From: Ignavibacteria bacterium
Lineage (GTDB): Bacteria; Bacteroidota; Ignavibacteria; Ch128b
Direction of reading: 5' to 3'
Assembly (NCBI GenBank): GCA_013177855.1
Contig: JABLYA010000001.1
Span: 1,287,231-1,351,230 of the forward strand
DNA: 64,000 nucleotides
This document shows positions 54,935 to 63,878 of this stretch, piece by piece (the first letter of the stretch is position 1; each line of letters starts with the position of its first letter). Made by a program: the position numbers and the translations under genes. The notes below the pieces were generated by a model that was not told where the DNA came from, did not search any database, and saw only the letters and a program-made list of their open reading frames with translations.

Positions 54935-57750
54935 CTGATTCAATATTTGAAAAGAACTATTTGAAAGCAAATCACAACTAAACAAAGTTTCAAACGAAGG
55001 AGAACAAAGCTGATTCAATATTTGAAAAGAACTATTTGAAAGCAAATCACAACTGGAGCTGTGGGGATTCGAACCCCAGTCCTGCTGATTCAATATTTGA
55101 AAAGAACTATTTGAAAGCAAATCACAACGAAAGTATTTTCAACGAAAAAGTTGAACCGCTGATTCAATATTTGAAAAGAACTATTTGAAAGCAAATCACA
55201 ACTCAATCTCTTTTGCCTTTTCTGGATTAAGAGCTGATTCAATATTTGAAAAGAACTATTTGAAAGCAAATCACAACTAAAAATGTAAAGTTCTTTGCTT
55301 TCGAATAGCTGATTCAATATTTGAAAAGAACTATTTGAAAGCAAATCACAACACTTTACTTTCATAAATAATAAGAGAGCCTGCTGATTCAATATTTGAA
55401 AAGAACTATTTGAAAGCAAATCACAACCTAATGCTTCCTTAAAAACCTTAGCATATTGCTGATTCAATATTTGAAAAGAACTATTTGAAAGCAAATCACA
55501 ACCCCTTTCTTGGACGAATTCATTGACTATTCGCTGATTCAATATTTGAAAAGAACTATTTGAAAGCAAATCACAACACGAGTATTTGAGCCAACTAATT
55601 GGAATTTGCTGATTCAATATTTGAAAAGAACTATTTGAAAGCAAATCACAACAAGAGAATATAACGGTCACCAAGTTTTACTGCTGATTCAATATTTGAA
55701 AAGAACTATTTGAAAGCAAATCACAACAACTTATTTGCGAGAAAGTTTTCAAGATTTGCTGATTCAATATTTGAAAAGAACTATTTGAAAGCAAATCACA
55801 ACACTTTACTTTCATAAATAATAAGAGAGCCTGCTGATTCAATATTTGAAAAGAACTATTTGAAAGCAAATCACAACAAACAGAAAGCAGTGGTTAAAAC
55901 TTCGTTCGCTGATTCAATATTTGAAAAGAACTATTTGAAAGCAAATCACAACTTATATTACTAATGGCTATATAGCGTTCGCGCTGATTCAATATTTGAA
56001 AAGAACTATTTGAAAGCAAATCACAACATAAAAATCAATAGCAAATATAATCTTTGGCTGATTCAATATTTGAAAAGAACTATTTGAAAGCAAATCACAA
56101 CCTTTCTACCTTGAAATGGTCTAAGAAATTCGCTGATTCAATATTTGAAAAGAACTATTTGAAAGCAAATCACAACTTAATTTATCAATTCTATTTCTGT
56201 CCCTTTGCTGATTCAATATTTGAAAAGAACTATTTGAAAGCAAATCACAACAAAATCATCATATTCACATCTGCGAGTAAGGCTGATTCAATATTTGAAA
56301 AGAACTATTTGAAAGCAAATCACAACCCCATTTACAATAACAAGTTTATACCTTTCGCTGATTCAATATTTGAAAAGAACTATTTGAAAGCAAATCACAA
56401 CTTGATGAAAGAACACAAAAAGGAAAGACAAGCTGATTCAATATTTGAAAAGAACTATTTGAAAGCAAATCACAACGAATTCATCAATTTTCATTGTTTG
56501 ACTCCTGCTGATTCAATATTTGAAAAGAACTATTTGAAAGCAAATCACAACTAATATAGATGAAAAAGAAAGAAGGTTAGTGCTGATTCAATATTTGAAA
56601 AGAACTATTTGAAAGCAAATCACAACGAAAAACTTATTGTCATTCAAAAAGTTATTGCTGATTCAATATTTGAAAAGAACTATTTGAAAGCAAATCACAA
56701 CAGAGATAATGATACTCTTTTAGTTTGTTATGCTGATTCAATATTTGAAAAGAACTATTTGAAAGCAAATCACAACCCGATGCTTGCATAATCACTTAAA
56801 GAAAAGCTGATTCAATATTTGAAAAGAACTATTTGAAAGCAAATCACAACATATAAGTGGAGTAACTAATAACAAAATAGGCTGATTCAATATTTGAAAA
56901 GAACTATTTGAAAGCAAATCACAACTTTTAGAAAGAGCAATTGCAAATGAGTATGGCTGATTCAATATTTGAAAAGAACTATTTGAAAGCAAATCACAAC
57001 TGTTGAGTATACATTCATCAATGGTGTTTAGCTGATTCAATATTTGAAAAGAACTATTTAAAAGCAAATCACAACATGACTGTAAATATATTTTTAAATT
57101 TAAAAGCTGATTCAATATTTGAAAAGAACTATTTGAAAGCAAATCACAACAGGATTGAGATTTTAAGGATTGAGATTTTAGCTGATTCAATATTTGAAAA
57201 GAACTATTTGAAAGCAAATCACAACTGAATGAATTGAATATTAATTGTAGTTCATACTGATTCAATATTTGAAAAGAACTATTTGAAAGCAAATCACAAC
57301 GCAAATTCCGAAACGATGTCAATTACTTCCGCTGATTCAATATTTGAAAAGAACTATTCGAAAGCAAATCACAACATTCCATATAAACATCACAATCATT
57401 ACATCGCTGATTCAATATTTGAAAAGAACTATTTGAAAGCAAATCACAACACATGGAGTTCAATTGCAAAGAAATTTTACGCTGATTCAATATTTGAAAA
57501 GAACTATTTGAAAGCAAATCACAACAATTTGTTCTTTAACTCGGGAGGTATTAGCGCTGATTCAATATTTGAAAAGAACTATTTGAAAGCAAATCACAAC
57601 CGAAATCAACAATAGGAAAATTAAATTCTTGCTGATTCAATATTTGAAAAGAACTATTTGAAAGCAAATTAAAACAATAGTAACCGAAGCCTCCCGGCTT
57701 TCGTTGCTGATTCAATATTTAAAAAGAACATTTTGAAATCAAATCAAAAC
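54934..57750 (-). CRISPR. Type II-C CRISPR array, 38 repeats and 37 spacers
   Basis: A 45-bp repeat, on + strand GCTGATTCAATATTTG...CAAATCACAAC, recurs at 54934, 55009, 55084, 55158, 55233 and on to 57706, with 29-30 bp spacers (period 74-75). On the minus strand it starts GTTGTGATTTGC, the usual crRNA orientation for Bacteroidetes II-C. Most repeats are identical; single changes occur at 57031, 57256 and 57331, and the repeats at 57631 and 57706 are degenerate at the GTTGTG end, so the NUDIX side is the oldest end and the cas2 side the growing end. Spacer at 55353-55382 is identical to that at 55803-55832. Only 13 bp separates the array from the NUDIX stop. Confidence 0.99.
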
Positions 57751-57763
57751 GTATCCAAACTAA

Positions 57764-58381
57764 TCAGTCGAAATCGGTCGGTAAGGCGGGATTTTTGTAG
57801 TGTTCAAAAAATCTTTCAATTTGTTTTCGAGTTATTCTGCCAGTGCTTAATTCGGGCAATTCATCAAGTCCAAAGAAACCGACATCTTCAGTCTCGTAAC
57901 TTGTTTTTGATTCTCCGCCAATAATTTCGCACAAGAAGAAAATCTTATAAAGATGAAAAATATAAGGAGTGTGTCCCTGCTTGTTGCGATCGTAAACGGC
58001 AAGTACTTTTTTAGCTTTTACTTTATAACCAGATTCTTCAAAGACTTCTCTTTCTGCATTTTCGCTTGGAGAAGAACCAACATCAGCCCAGCCACCGGGA
58101 ACTGTCCACTTTCCATCAACTTTCTCTTTTACTAAAAGAATTTTTCCATCTTTGAACACAACACCTCGAACATCAACTTTTGGTGTTGAATGTCCAGCCT
58201 CACTCATAAACAATCTGTCAATTTCCTCTTTATCAAAACCTGTATTCATCGAAATCATTTCTTCGGCAATTTCCATTACCATTTTGTAGCGTTCAATTTC
58301 AAACTCATTATTCGAATAAAATAATCCCGATTGAGCAATTGATTGAAGTTTTTGAGCAAGCTCTAACCATTTTTCCTTCAT
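57764..58381 (-). CDS. NUDIX hydrolase with N-terminal NUDIX-N domain
   Basis: A 205-residue protein. A helical N-terminal region (~1-65) is followed by the NUDIX box GGWADVGSSPSENAEREVFEESGYKV (in pieces: GGWADVGSSPSENAEREV, EESGY), matching G-x5-E-x7-R-E-x-x-E-E-x-G. The family hydrolyses nucleoside diphosphate-linked compounds such as ADP-ribose. It overlaps the LOG-family gene by four bases (ATGA) and ends 13 bp before the last CRISPR repeat, on the strand on which the array is read. Confidence 0.93.
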   Translation of the reverse strand: MKEKWLELAQKLQSIAQSGLFYSNNEFEIERYKMVMEIAEEMISMNTGFDKEEIDRLFMSEAGHSTPKVDVRGVVFKDGKILLVKEKVDGKWTVPGGWADVGSSPSENAEREVFEESGYKVKAKKVLAVYDRNKQGHTPYIFHLYKIFFLCEIIGGESKTSYETEDVGFFGLDELPELSTGRITRKQIERFFEHYKNPALPTDFD

Positions 58382-58920
58382 CTCTTCTCCTCAAAATAAT
58401 TTGAAAAATAATTTACAATTTCCAGAACATCATTGCTCAGAAGAACATTTATTTCTTTTCTGCCTTCCAGTGTGTTTCTGTTATTCATTAATCTTGTAAG
58501 GTCAAACCAAAAGTCTTTATCAGCTGCAATTGGTTTTGAAACAATTAAGCTCTTGTTAATTAATTCGAGTATGGCAGAATATTCGAGTAATGTTCCTGTT
58601 CCGCCTTTTAAGACAATGTAACCATCTCCGAGAGAAATCAATTTTTGAATTCTATCAAAAAGATTTGTGAAGTGAATTTCTTCTTTTATATAACTATTAG
58701 CTTTAAGATTAAACGAATTGACAGTGACGCCAATTGTATGTGCGCCTGCTTCAAAGGCACCTTTTGCTGTTGCTTCCATTGTCCCGTAAAATCCGCCGTT
58801 GCAGATATTAAATCCAGCTTTTCCGAGTTCTTTACCGAGTTGATAGGCAAACTCATATTCGTCATCACCTGGTTTGGGGAATGAAGAGCCGAAGATTGTA
58901 ATAATTTTTCTTTCAGTCAT
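58378..58920 (-). CDS. LOG-family nucleotide phosphoribohydrolase-like protein
   Basis: A 180-residue Rossmann-like protein: IFGSSFPKPGDDEYEFAY, GGFYGTMEATAKGAFEAGAHTIGV, and the LOG signature PGGxGTxxE in the form LKGGTGTLLEYSAI. LOG enzymes release nucleobases from nucleoside monophosphates (cytokinin activation in plants; related bacterial proteins act in nucleotide turnover). Coupled by overlap to the receptor-like gene upstream and the NUDIX gene downstream, so the pair may process nucleotides jointly. Confidence 0.88.
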   Translation of the reverse strand: MTERKIITIFGSSFPKPGDDEYEFAYQLGKELGKAGFNICNGGFYGTMEATAKGAFEAGAHTIGVTVNSFNLKANSYIKEEIHFTNLFDRIQKLISLGDGYIVLKGGTGTLLEYSAILELINKSLIVSKPIAADKDFWFDLTRLMNNRNTLEGRKEINVLLSNDVLEIVNYFSNYFEEKR

Positions 58921-60988
58921 AAAACTCCCAGATTAATCCAAATCTAAATTGGATATCATTAGTCGGATAATATGGAATTAAATAGAATTTTCTATTCAAA
59001 AGATTCTCAATTGAAAGATAGACAATTGCCGATTCCTTAATTCTGCCGGATGCAAACAAATCGATTGTAAAGTTCGATGGAATTTTTATTAACGCAAAAT
59101 TAATTAAGCTATCGTTATAAAGCCGCACATCAACAAATGTCAACTTTGAAGGCGAAAAACTTCTCGCAGAATACGAACTAAATACATTTATTCTAAAACC
59201 AGCCATCAAGTCAAGACTTGATTTGAAAAGTAAATCGCGATAATAAGTTTCAAATCTTGTTTGAAATCTCGGCTGAGTGATTTTATGAAAAGAAGAACCG
59301 TTAAAATTCTGAATTCTGTCATTGTAAAGAAAAGAAAAATTCGAGTGAAGTTTCCAGTAAGAATATTGGAAATCAAATTTGCCGCCGTAAAGTTTTTCTG
59401 ATGAAGGATAATAATTTAGAAGATTATTGTACTGCTCAATTGAGTAATAAGTTGTTGGATTAGAAAAATATTTTTCTGTTCTAAGATAACTCTCGAGATT
59501 GATTTTTAAGTTTTCACTTGAATAATTAATCTTTCCAGAAATTATTTTATTTCGAACTTCAAAATCTGTAAGATCAAAAGCATTGAAATATCGTTCATCG
59601 AAGCTTAAAGTTGAAATAAAATCAGCGTATCCAATAATGAAATTAATTTTATCCGAAAGGTCTACACTTAAATCAGATCCGTAAGACAATAGAGTTTTAT
59701 TTGGGTTGTCCAGCTTTGTAATCTTTGAATAGAACGATGGTTTTATTTTTTCAGAAATTTTTAATCTGTAAAAAACATAACCGGATAATTGATCATCAAT
59801 AAGTTTTGAAAAGTAGAACGGCGATTCAATAATTATTCTTTCATATTTAAGCTGAAGTTCTAATACATTTATTGCGTAAGTCAGATTTTCTTTGAGTTCA
59901 AGACCAAGAACTTTTGACCAGTGATTATTAAAAATCCTCAAAGAATCAGCTTTGTGTTCATTATCACGAAATTCTCTTAAAGCTTGATTGAAATAAAAAT
60001 TTAACTGCGTCAGAGAAAAATCAATCGGCTTAAAAAGTGATTGAAAATTGACTCTGTGTATTGTCCATTTATGGTAAGCATCATCGTTAATAACAATAGC
60101 TCTTTGATTATCATAAAGAACATTCTCGACAGGTTCATCTGGAGCAAGGAGAGGATTATTTAAATTAATACCTTCATTAAAATGAACAATAGACTTTGAG
60201 TAGCGATAAACTAAATTTAGATTTAATTCATTTGACAGGAAATAAGTTGATTTTAATTTTCCTGCCCAAAGATCTTTTTCACTATTCAAAAATCTTCCTA
60301 ATGCGTTGTGTTTCGTTACGCCAAATTCAAAATTAATTTTTGGTGAAAAGTTCACATTAAACATACCATCAAAAAACAAATTATCATAGGGAGCTTCAAT
60401 GTATTTAACTTTTGAATAAGGAATGGAGGAATATCTGCTCCATTCGTTTAAGATAACGGCTCCAGCTAAGTTAGACCTGGAAAGTAAAAATGATCTTGAA
60501 GGAAATACAATCTCAATCGATTCAAATTCATCAAATCTTAAATCTCTTAAATCAACAAGGTTTGTTAACGGCTCATTTAGTTCAAGGTTATTTATTAAAA
60601 ACGAGATTGAACGATTATTCAGCTGAAATAAATTAAAATCGTAAAAGTTTGAGGGGAGACCAGTATCAAGGAGAAAGGAATTTGTCTGCCAGTTAATCAA
60701 GTGAATTGGTGAGAAAAAATTTTTTCTTTCAATTAATAATTTATCAACGATTTGAGAATTGCTTGTTATAAACGAAACTGACCTAATTGGAATAATCGAA
60801 TCTTTCACTGAAACATAGTTTAAGGAGGCGTTTAAAGAATCATCAAAAGATTTTGGAATTGACTCTAATTCGTCGTGGAATTTTATCGAAGTATTAAGAT
60901 CAAAAGGATAAACAGAATTTGTAAAACTTAATGAGAATAAAATTACAGCAAGAAATTTAGAGACGAGACTTTTCAATTTATCTTTCAA
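58913..60988 (-). CDS. TonB-dependent-receptor-like outer-membrane barrel
   Basis: About 691 residues if it starts at TTG 60988, which overlaps the previous stop (TTGA) and places a signal peptide (LKSLVSKFLAVILFSLSFTNS) directly at the N-terminus; an ATG at 61072 would give a longer, cysteine-rich, implausible leader inside the upstream gene. A plug-like region (residues ~60-160) precedes many amphipathic strands, and the end IENLLNRKFYLIPYYPTNDIQFRFGLIWEF is the last-strand pattern of TonB-dependent receptors, with aromatic residue near the end. No carboxypeptidase-like domain seen. Ligand unknown. Confidence 0.82.
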   Translation of the reverse strand: MKDKLKSLVSKFLAVILFSLSFTNSVYPFDLNTSIKFHDELESIPKSFDDSLNASLNYVSVKDSIIPIRSVSFITSNSQIVDKLLIERKNFFSPIHLINWQTNSFLLDTGLPSNFYDFNLFQLNNRSISFLINNLELNEPLTNLVDLRDLRFDEFESIEIVFPSRSFLLSRSNLAGAVILNEWSRYSSIPYSKVKYIEAPYDNLFFDGMFNVNFSPKINFEFGVTKHNALGRFLNSEKDLWAGKLKSTYFLSNELNLNLVYRYSKSIVHFNEGINLNNPLLAPDEPVENVLYDNQRAIVINDDAYHKWTIHRVNFQSLFKPIDFSLTQLNFYFNQALREFRDNEHKADSLRIFNNHWSKVLGLELKENLTYAINVLELQLKYERIIIESPFYFSKLIDDQLSGYVFYRLKISEKIKPSFYSKITKLDNPNKTLLSYGSDLSVDLSDKINFIIGYADFISTLSFDERYFNAFDLTDFEVRNKIISGKINYSSENLKINLESYLRTEKYFSNPTTYYSIEQYNNLLNYYPSSEKLYGGKFDFQYSYWKLHSNFSFLYNDRIQNFNGSSFHKITQPRFQTRFETYYRDLLFKSSLDLMAGFRINVFSSYSARSFSPSKLTFVDVRLYNDSLINFALIKIPSNFTIDLFASGRIKESAIVYLSIENLLNRKFYLIPYYPTNDIQFRFGLIWEFYD

Positions 60989-61398
60989 GAAGTTTTTGAA
61001 ATAAGTTCCCTGGTTTCGTGAGCAACTTGGGCTATATAAGAAGCGATAGCAGCAAGATCGTCGGATATGCATGCATCGGCAATTAGACTTTCGACAATTA
61101 CTAAAATATCCATATCATCTTCGTTGATAATTGCAAAAGAGCCATACTCAAGTTCAAAGTTATTTTTGAGAAATGTATAAAGTAAATCAGCATTTTTGAT
61201 AATTGGTCCTATTGTAACAGTACAATCAATTTTGGGCACATCGTAAGAGTCAATAGTTTCATAAAAACTAACTTCTTCCGTATGCCCGTCTTCGGTTTTT
61301 ATCGGCAAAGTGTAAACATCATCTTCGAGCGAGTATGTCGTCTCGAGCAATTCACAAACTTCTTCAATTAATTCTTTGAGATTAATTCTCTCTTCCAT
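60985..61398 (-). CDS. Small acidic protein of unknown function
   Basis: About 137 residues; ATG 61398 with GGAAAT nearby is preferred over TTG 61425. Very acidic, starts MEERINLKELIEEVCELLETT and has NADLLYTFLKNNFELEYGSFAII followed by a long helix. The arrangement recalls YbjN/type III secretion chaperone-like folds, but the similarity is weak. Precedes and overlaps the receptor-like gene. Confidence 0.72.
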   Translation of the reverse strand: MEERINLKELIEEVCELLETTYSLEDDVYTLPIKTEDGHTEEVSFYETIDSYDVPKIDCTVTIGPIIKNADLLYTFLKNNFELEYGSFAIINEDDMDILVIVESLIADACISDDLAAIASYIAQVAHETRELISKTS

Positions 61399-61532
61399 TT
61401 TATTTCCATTCACTTTTGTTATCAAATTAAAATTAAATAATGAAGGTTGAAAATTAAAATGAACTGAAAAAGTTGATCTGAAATCAAATCTTGAATTAAA
61501 AGAGCGAGTTTTTAGTTCGGGCTAAAAATAAA

Positions 61533-62960
61533 TTAAATCAAACTAAAATACTCACTGAAATCAATTTTGAAATTTTCAGGATAGTAGCTGCCTGTTTTTC
61601 TATCCTGTCTGTAATTTCCTTTATATTCTTTGTTAATTATTTTCCTAAGTATCTCTATGAATTCATCGATTTCTTCTCTGGTGTTGTAAATTCCAAAACT
61701 TGCACGAACAGCTCCGGGCAGATTTGAGCGATCACCAGCCAGAATTTTTTCCTTCATTAATTCATATTCTTCTTTGCTTACTTTGAGGAGTTTCTTTACA
61801 TAAGGATGGGCACAAAAACATCCGTTGCGTACTCCCACGCCTCCTTCATAACAAAGAATGGCTGCAACGAGTGAATGATACATCTCCTGAACATTAAAAG
61901 TCAAAACTCCGAGTTTATTTTCAAAACTTGCAAAATGTTTTGGACCTAATAAATCTACTTTTTCAAGTTCATTTATCTTTTTGAATGCATATTCGGTTAT
62001 TTCCATTTCGTGCTGAGCGACATTATCCATTCCAATTTTTTCAAGCATTTGAATCGCACAAGCTAAAGCGACTGCGCCGATTAGATTTGGAGTTCCAGCT
62101 TCTTCACGATCTGGAAGATGAGTCCATTTGACTTCTGTTTCTGAAACAAGATCAACTGTTCCACCGCCAACCTGATCAGGATCGCCTTCATTGAAGATAG
62201 ATTTTGGACCAATTAAAACGCCTGTTCCAAAAGGTGCATACATTTTGTGAGCTGAAAAAACAAGAAAATCTATGTGCTGTGCATCTTCGTCTGGCTTCAT
62301 ATCAATCTTTCGATGTGGGATTAATTGAGCAGCATCGACTAAAATTTTTGAGCCATATTTATGTGCCAGCTCGGCAATTTGATGAATTGGATTCACAAGT
62401 CCAGTTACATTGGCTGCACCTGTAATGGCAACAAGTTTAAGTTGTTTCTGATATTTTTTGATTTTTTCTTCAAGGTCATTTAAATCAAGAGTCCCGTCTT
62501 CATTAACATTGGAGTGAATTAAAGTTGAGTATTTTCTCCACGGCAAATCATTTGAGTGATGATCCATCAAAGAACAGATTACAACATCATCTTTTTGAAG
62601 ATTTAATCGATTAGCTACTTTGTTAATAGCTTCAGTTGTGTTCTTTGTGTAAATGACTGTATTGTTCTCAAGATTTGCATTCACAAATCTGGCGACAATC
62701 TCTCGACTATCGTCATAAGCTTTTGTTGCAACAAGTGATTTTATTCCAGCACCACGATGTACTCCCGAATACCATTCAAGAATTTCGTTAACAGCGTCTC
62801 TGATAAAAGTAAAAGTCGGAGTGCTTGCAGCGTTGTCAAAGTAAATGTATTGTTTTTCAGTTCCATCGAGGAGTTTGACTTTTTTATTGATGCCAACTAA
62901 GTAGTTTCGGACATTTTGAATTGAAAGATCGGAGGGAAATAAGTTTTTTGAACAACACAT
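61533..62960 (-). CDS. SufS/CsdA-like aminotransferase class V (cysteine desulfurase-like)
   Basis: A 475-residue PLP enzyme: YIYFDNAASTPTF, TKNTTEAINKVANRL, MDHHSNDLPWR, and the PLP lysine Lys239 in SAHKMYAPFGTG. The region VRNGCFCAHPYVKKLL places a Cys pair near where SufS-type desulfurases carry the persulfide cysteine. It probably removes sulfur from cysteine, though other class V activities are possible. The start MCCSKNLF has no clear ribosome-binding site. Unusual length compared with SufS (~406 residues) owes to N- and C-terminal extensions. Confidence 0.85.
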   Translation of the reverse strand: MCCSKNLFPSDLSIQNVRNYLVGINKKVKLLDGTEKQYIYFDNAASTPTFTFIRDAVNEILEWYSGVHRGAGIKSLVATKAYDDSREIVARFVNANLENNTVIYTKNTTEAINKVANRLNLQKDDVVICSLMDHHSNDLPWRKYSTLIHSNVNEDGTLDLNDLEEKIKKYQKQLKLVAITGAANVTGLVNPIHQIAELAHKYGSKILVDAAQLIPHRKIDMKPDEDAQHIDFLVFSAHKMYAPFGTGVLIGPKSIFNEGDPDQVGGGTVDLVSETEVKWTHLPDREEAGTPNLIGAVALACAIQMLEKIGMDNVAQHEMEITEYAFKKINELEKVDLLGPKHFASFENKLGVLTFNVQEMYHSLVAAILCYEGGVGVRNGCFCAHPYVKKLLKVSKEEYELMKEKILAGDRSNLPGAVRASFGIYNTREEIDEFIEILRKIINKEYKGNYRQDRKTGSYYPENFKIDFSEYFSLI

Positions 62961-63086
62961 ATATCACTCGATTTAGTTCAACATCTAATTCAAAAATAAG
63001 AAAGTGAACAATTAAAATTTTTTTGATTAAGAGAAAAATAAAGGTAACAACGAACTATAGAATGGACTATTAATCAAAGGCAGAAT

Positions 63087-63878
63087 TTAAATTGTGAAGT
63101 ATCTTTTTTCAAAATTTTGTTTGAGCTTTTTTGTCTTTACTGTTGAAAATGTTTTGAGGTTTGAAATTGATTTAACCGGAATAATGCCGTGCAAAGAGTT
63201 GGTTAGAAAAACTTCGTCTGCTTTCTCAAGTTCATCTTTATGAACGGTTGTTTCAATCACCTGAATATCTTTTTCCTTTAGAAAATCAATTAATATTTTT
63301 TTGGCAATTCCAGGTAAAACACCGCACTCAGTTGCTGGGGTTTTAATTGTAAAACTTTTTTTATCATCATCATCAAAAATTAGAAAGATATTTGTTCTCG
63401 AACCCTCAAGTATATGATCTTCGTTATCCAAAAAGATTACTTCATCGAAATTTTGTGTGCGAGCTTTATTAAATGCATAAATATAATGGAAAGCGTTTGT
63501 TGTCTTATATTTTCTAATTTCATCTCCATGTAATAAAATGTGATCAAAGTCTATCATTATCTTCGCTTTATCTTTAAATGTTGGTTTGAATGGAAGGATT
63601 TCATAAGTCACCACTGGCTTCGTCGGTTCACCCTGTAATGAATATGTTATTCGAATTCGAGCATCGTTTAAACTTTTTTTGTTTAATTGCATCATTATTT
63701 TTTCATAGACTTCAGGCGGATCAAGCGGCTGTAGATCAAAAACTGAAAGTGTATAATTCAACCTGAGCATATGTTCGGTAAAGAAAATAATGTTCTTATT
63801 AATTGCCCGCATTGTTTCATAAAAGCCAAAGCCAAATTTGTAAGCTGAATTTGTATATGGATCTATTACCTGTTTCAC
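63087..63878 (-). CDS. pabC: Aminotransferase class IV, likely 4-amino-4-deoxychorismate lyase
   Basis: A 263-residue fold-type IV PLP enzyme with GTG start at 63878. The PLP lysine is in KYKTTNAF, and DEVIFLDNEDHILEGSRTNIFLI plus GVLPGIAKKIL match the class IV pattern. The GTG overlaps the stop of a PabB-type gene (GTGA), which strongly suggests PabC, the lyase that makes p-aminobenzoate for folate. Branched-chain aminotransferase is the alternative. Confidence 0.87.
   Translation of the reverse strand: MKQVIDPYTNSAYKFGFGFYETMRAINKNIIFFTEHMLRLNYTLSVFDLQPLDPPEVYEKIMMQLNKKSLNDARIRITYSLQGEPTKPVVTYEILPFKPTFKDKAKIMIDFDHILLHGDEIRKYKTTNAFHYIYAFNKARTQNFDEVIFLDNEDHILEGSRTNIFLIFDDDDKKSFTIKTPATECGVLPGIAKKILIDFLKEKDIQVIETTVHKDELEKADEVFLTNSLHGIIPVKSISNLKTFSTVKTKKLKQNFEKRYFTI

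Noticed and set aside
55054-55083. A tRNA gene
   Set aside because: Only the T-arm and acceptor 3' strand are present, inside one 30-bp spacer; no D-arm, anticodon arm or 5' acceptor strand lies around it.
54923-57615. Long open frames across 54923-57615 coding repeated SNSSFQILNQ or FEKNYLKANHN peptides
   Set aside because: They are translations of the 45-bp CRISPR repeat and its spacers; period, spacer diversity and nearby cas genes show the DNA is an array, not a protein-coding repeat.
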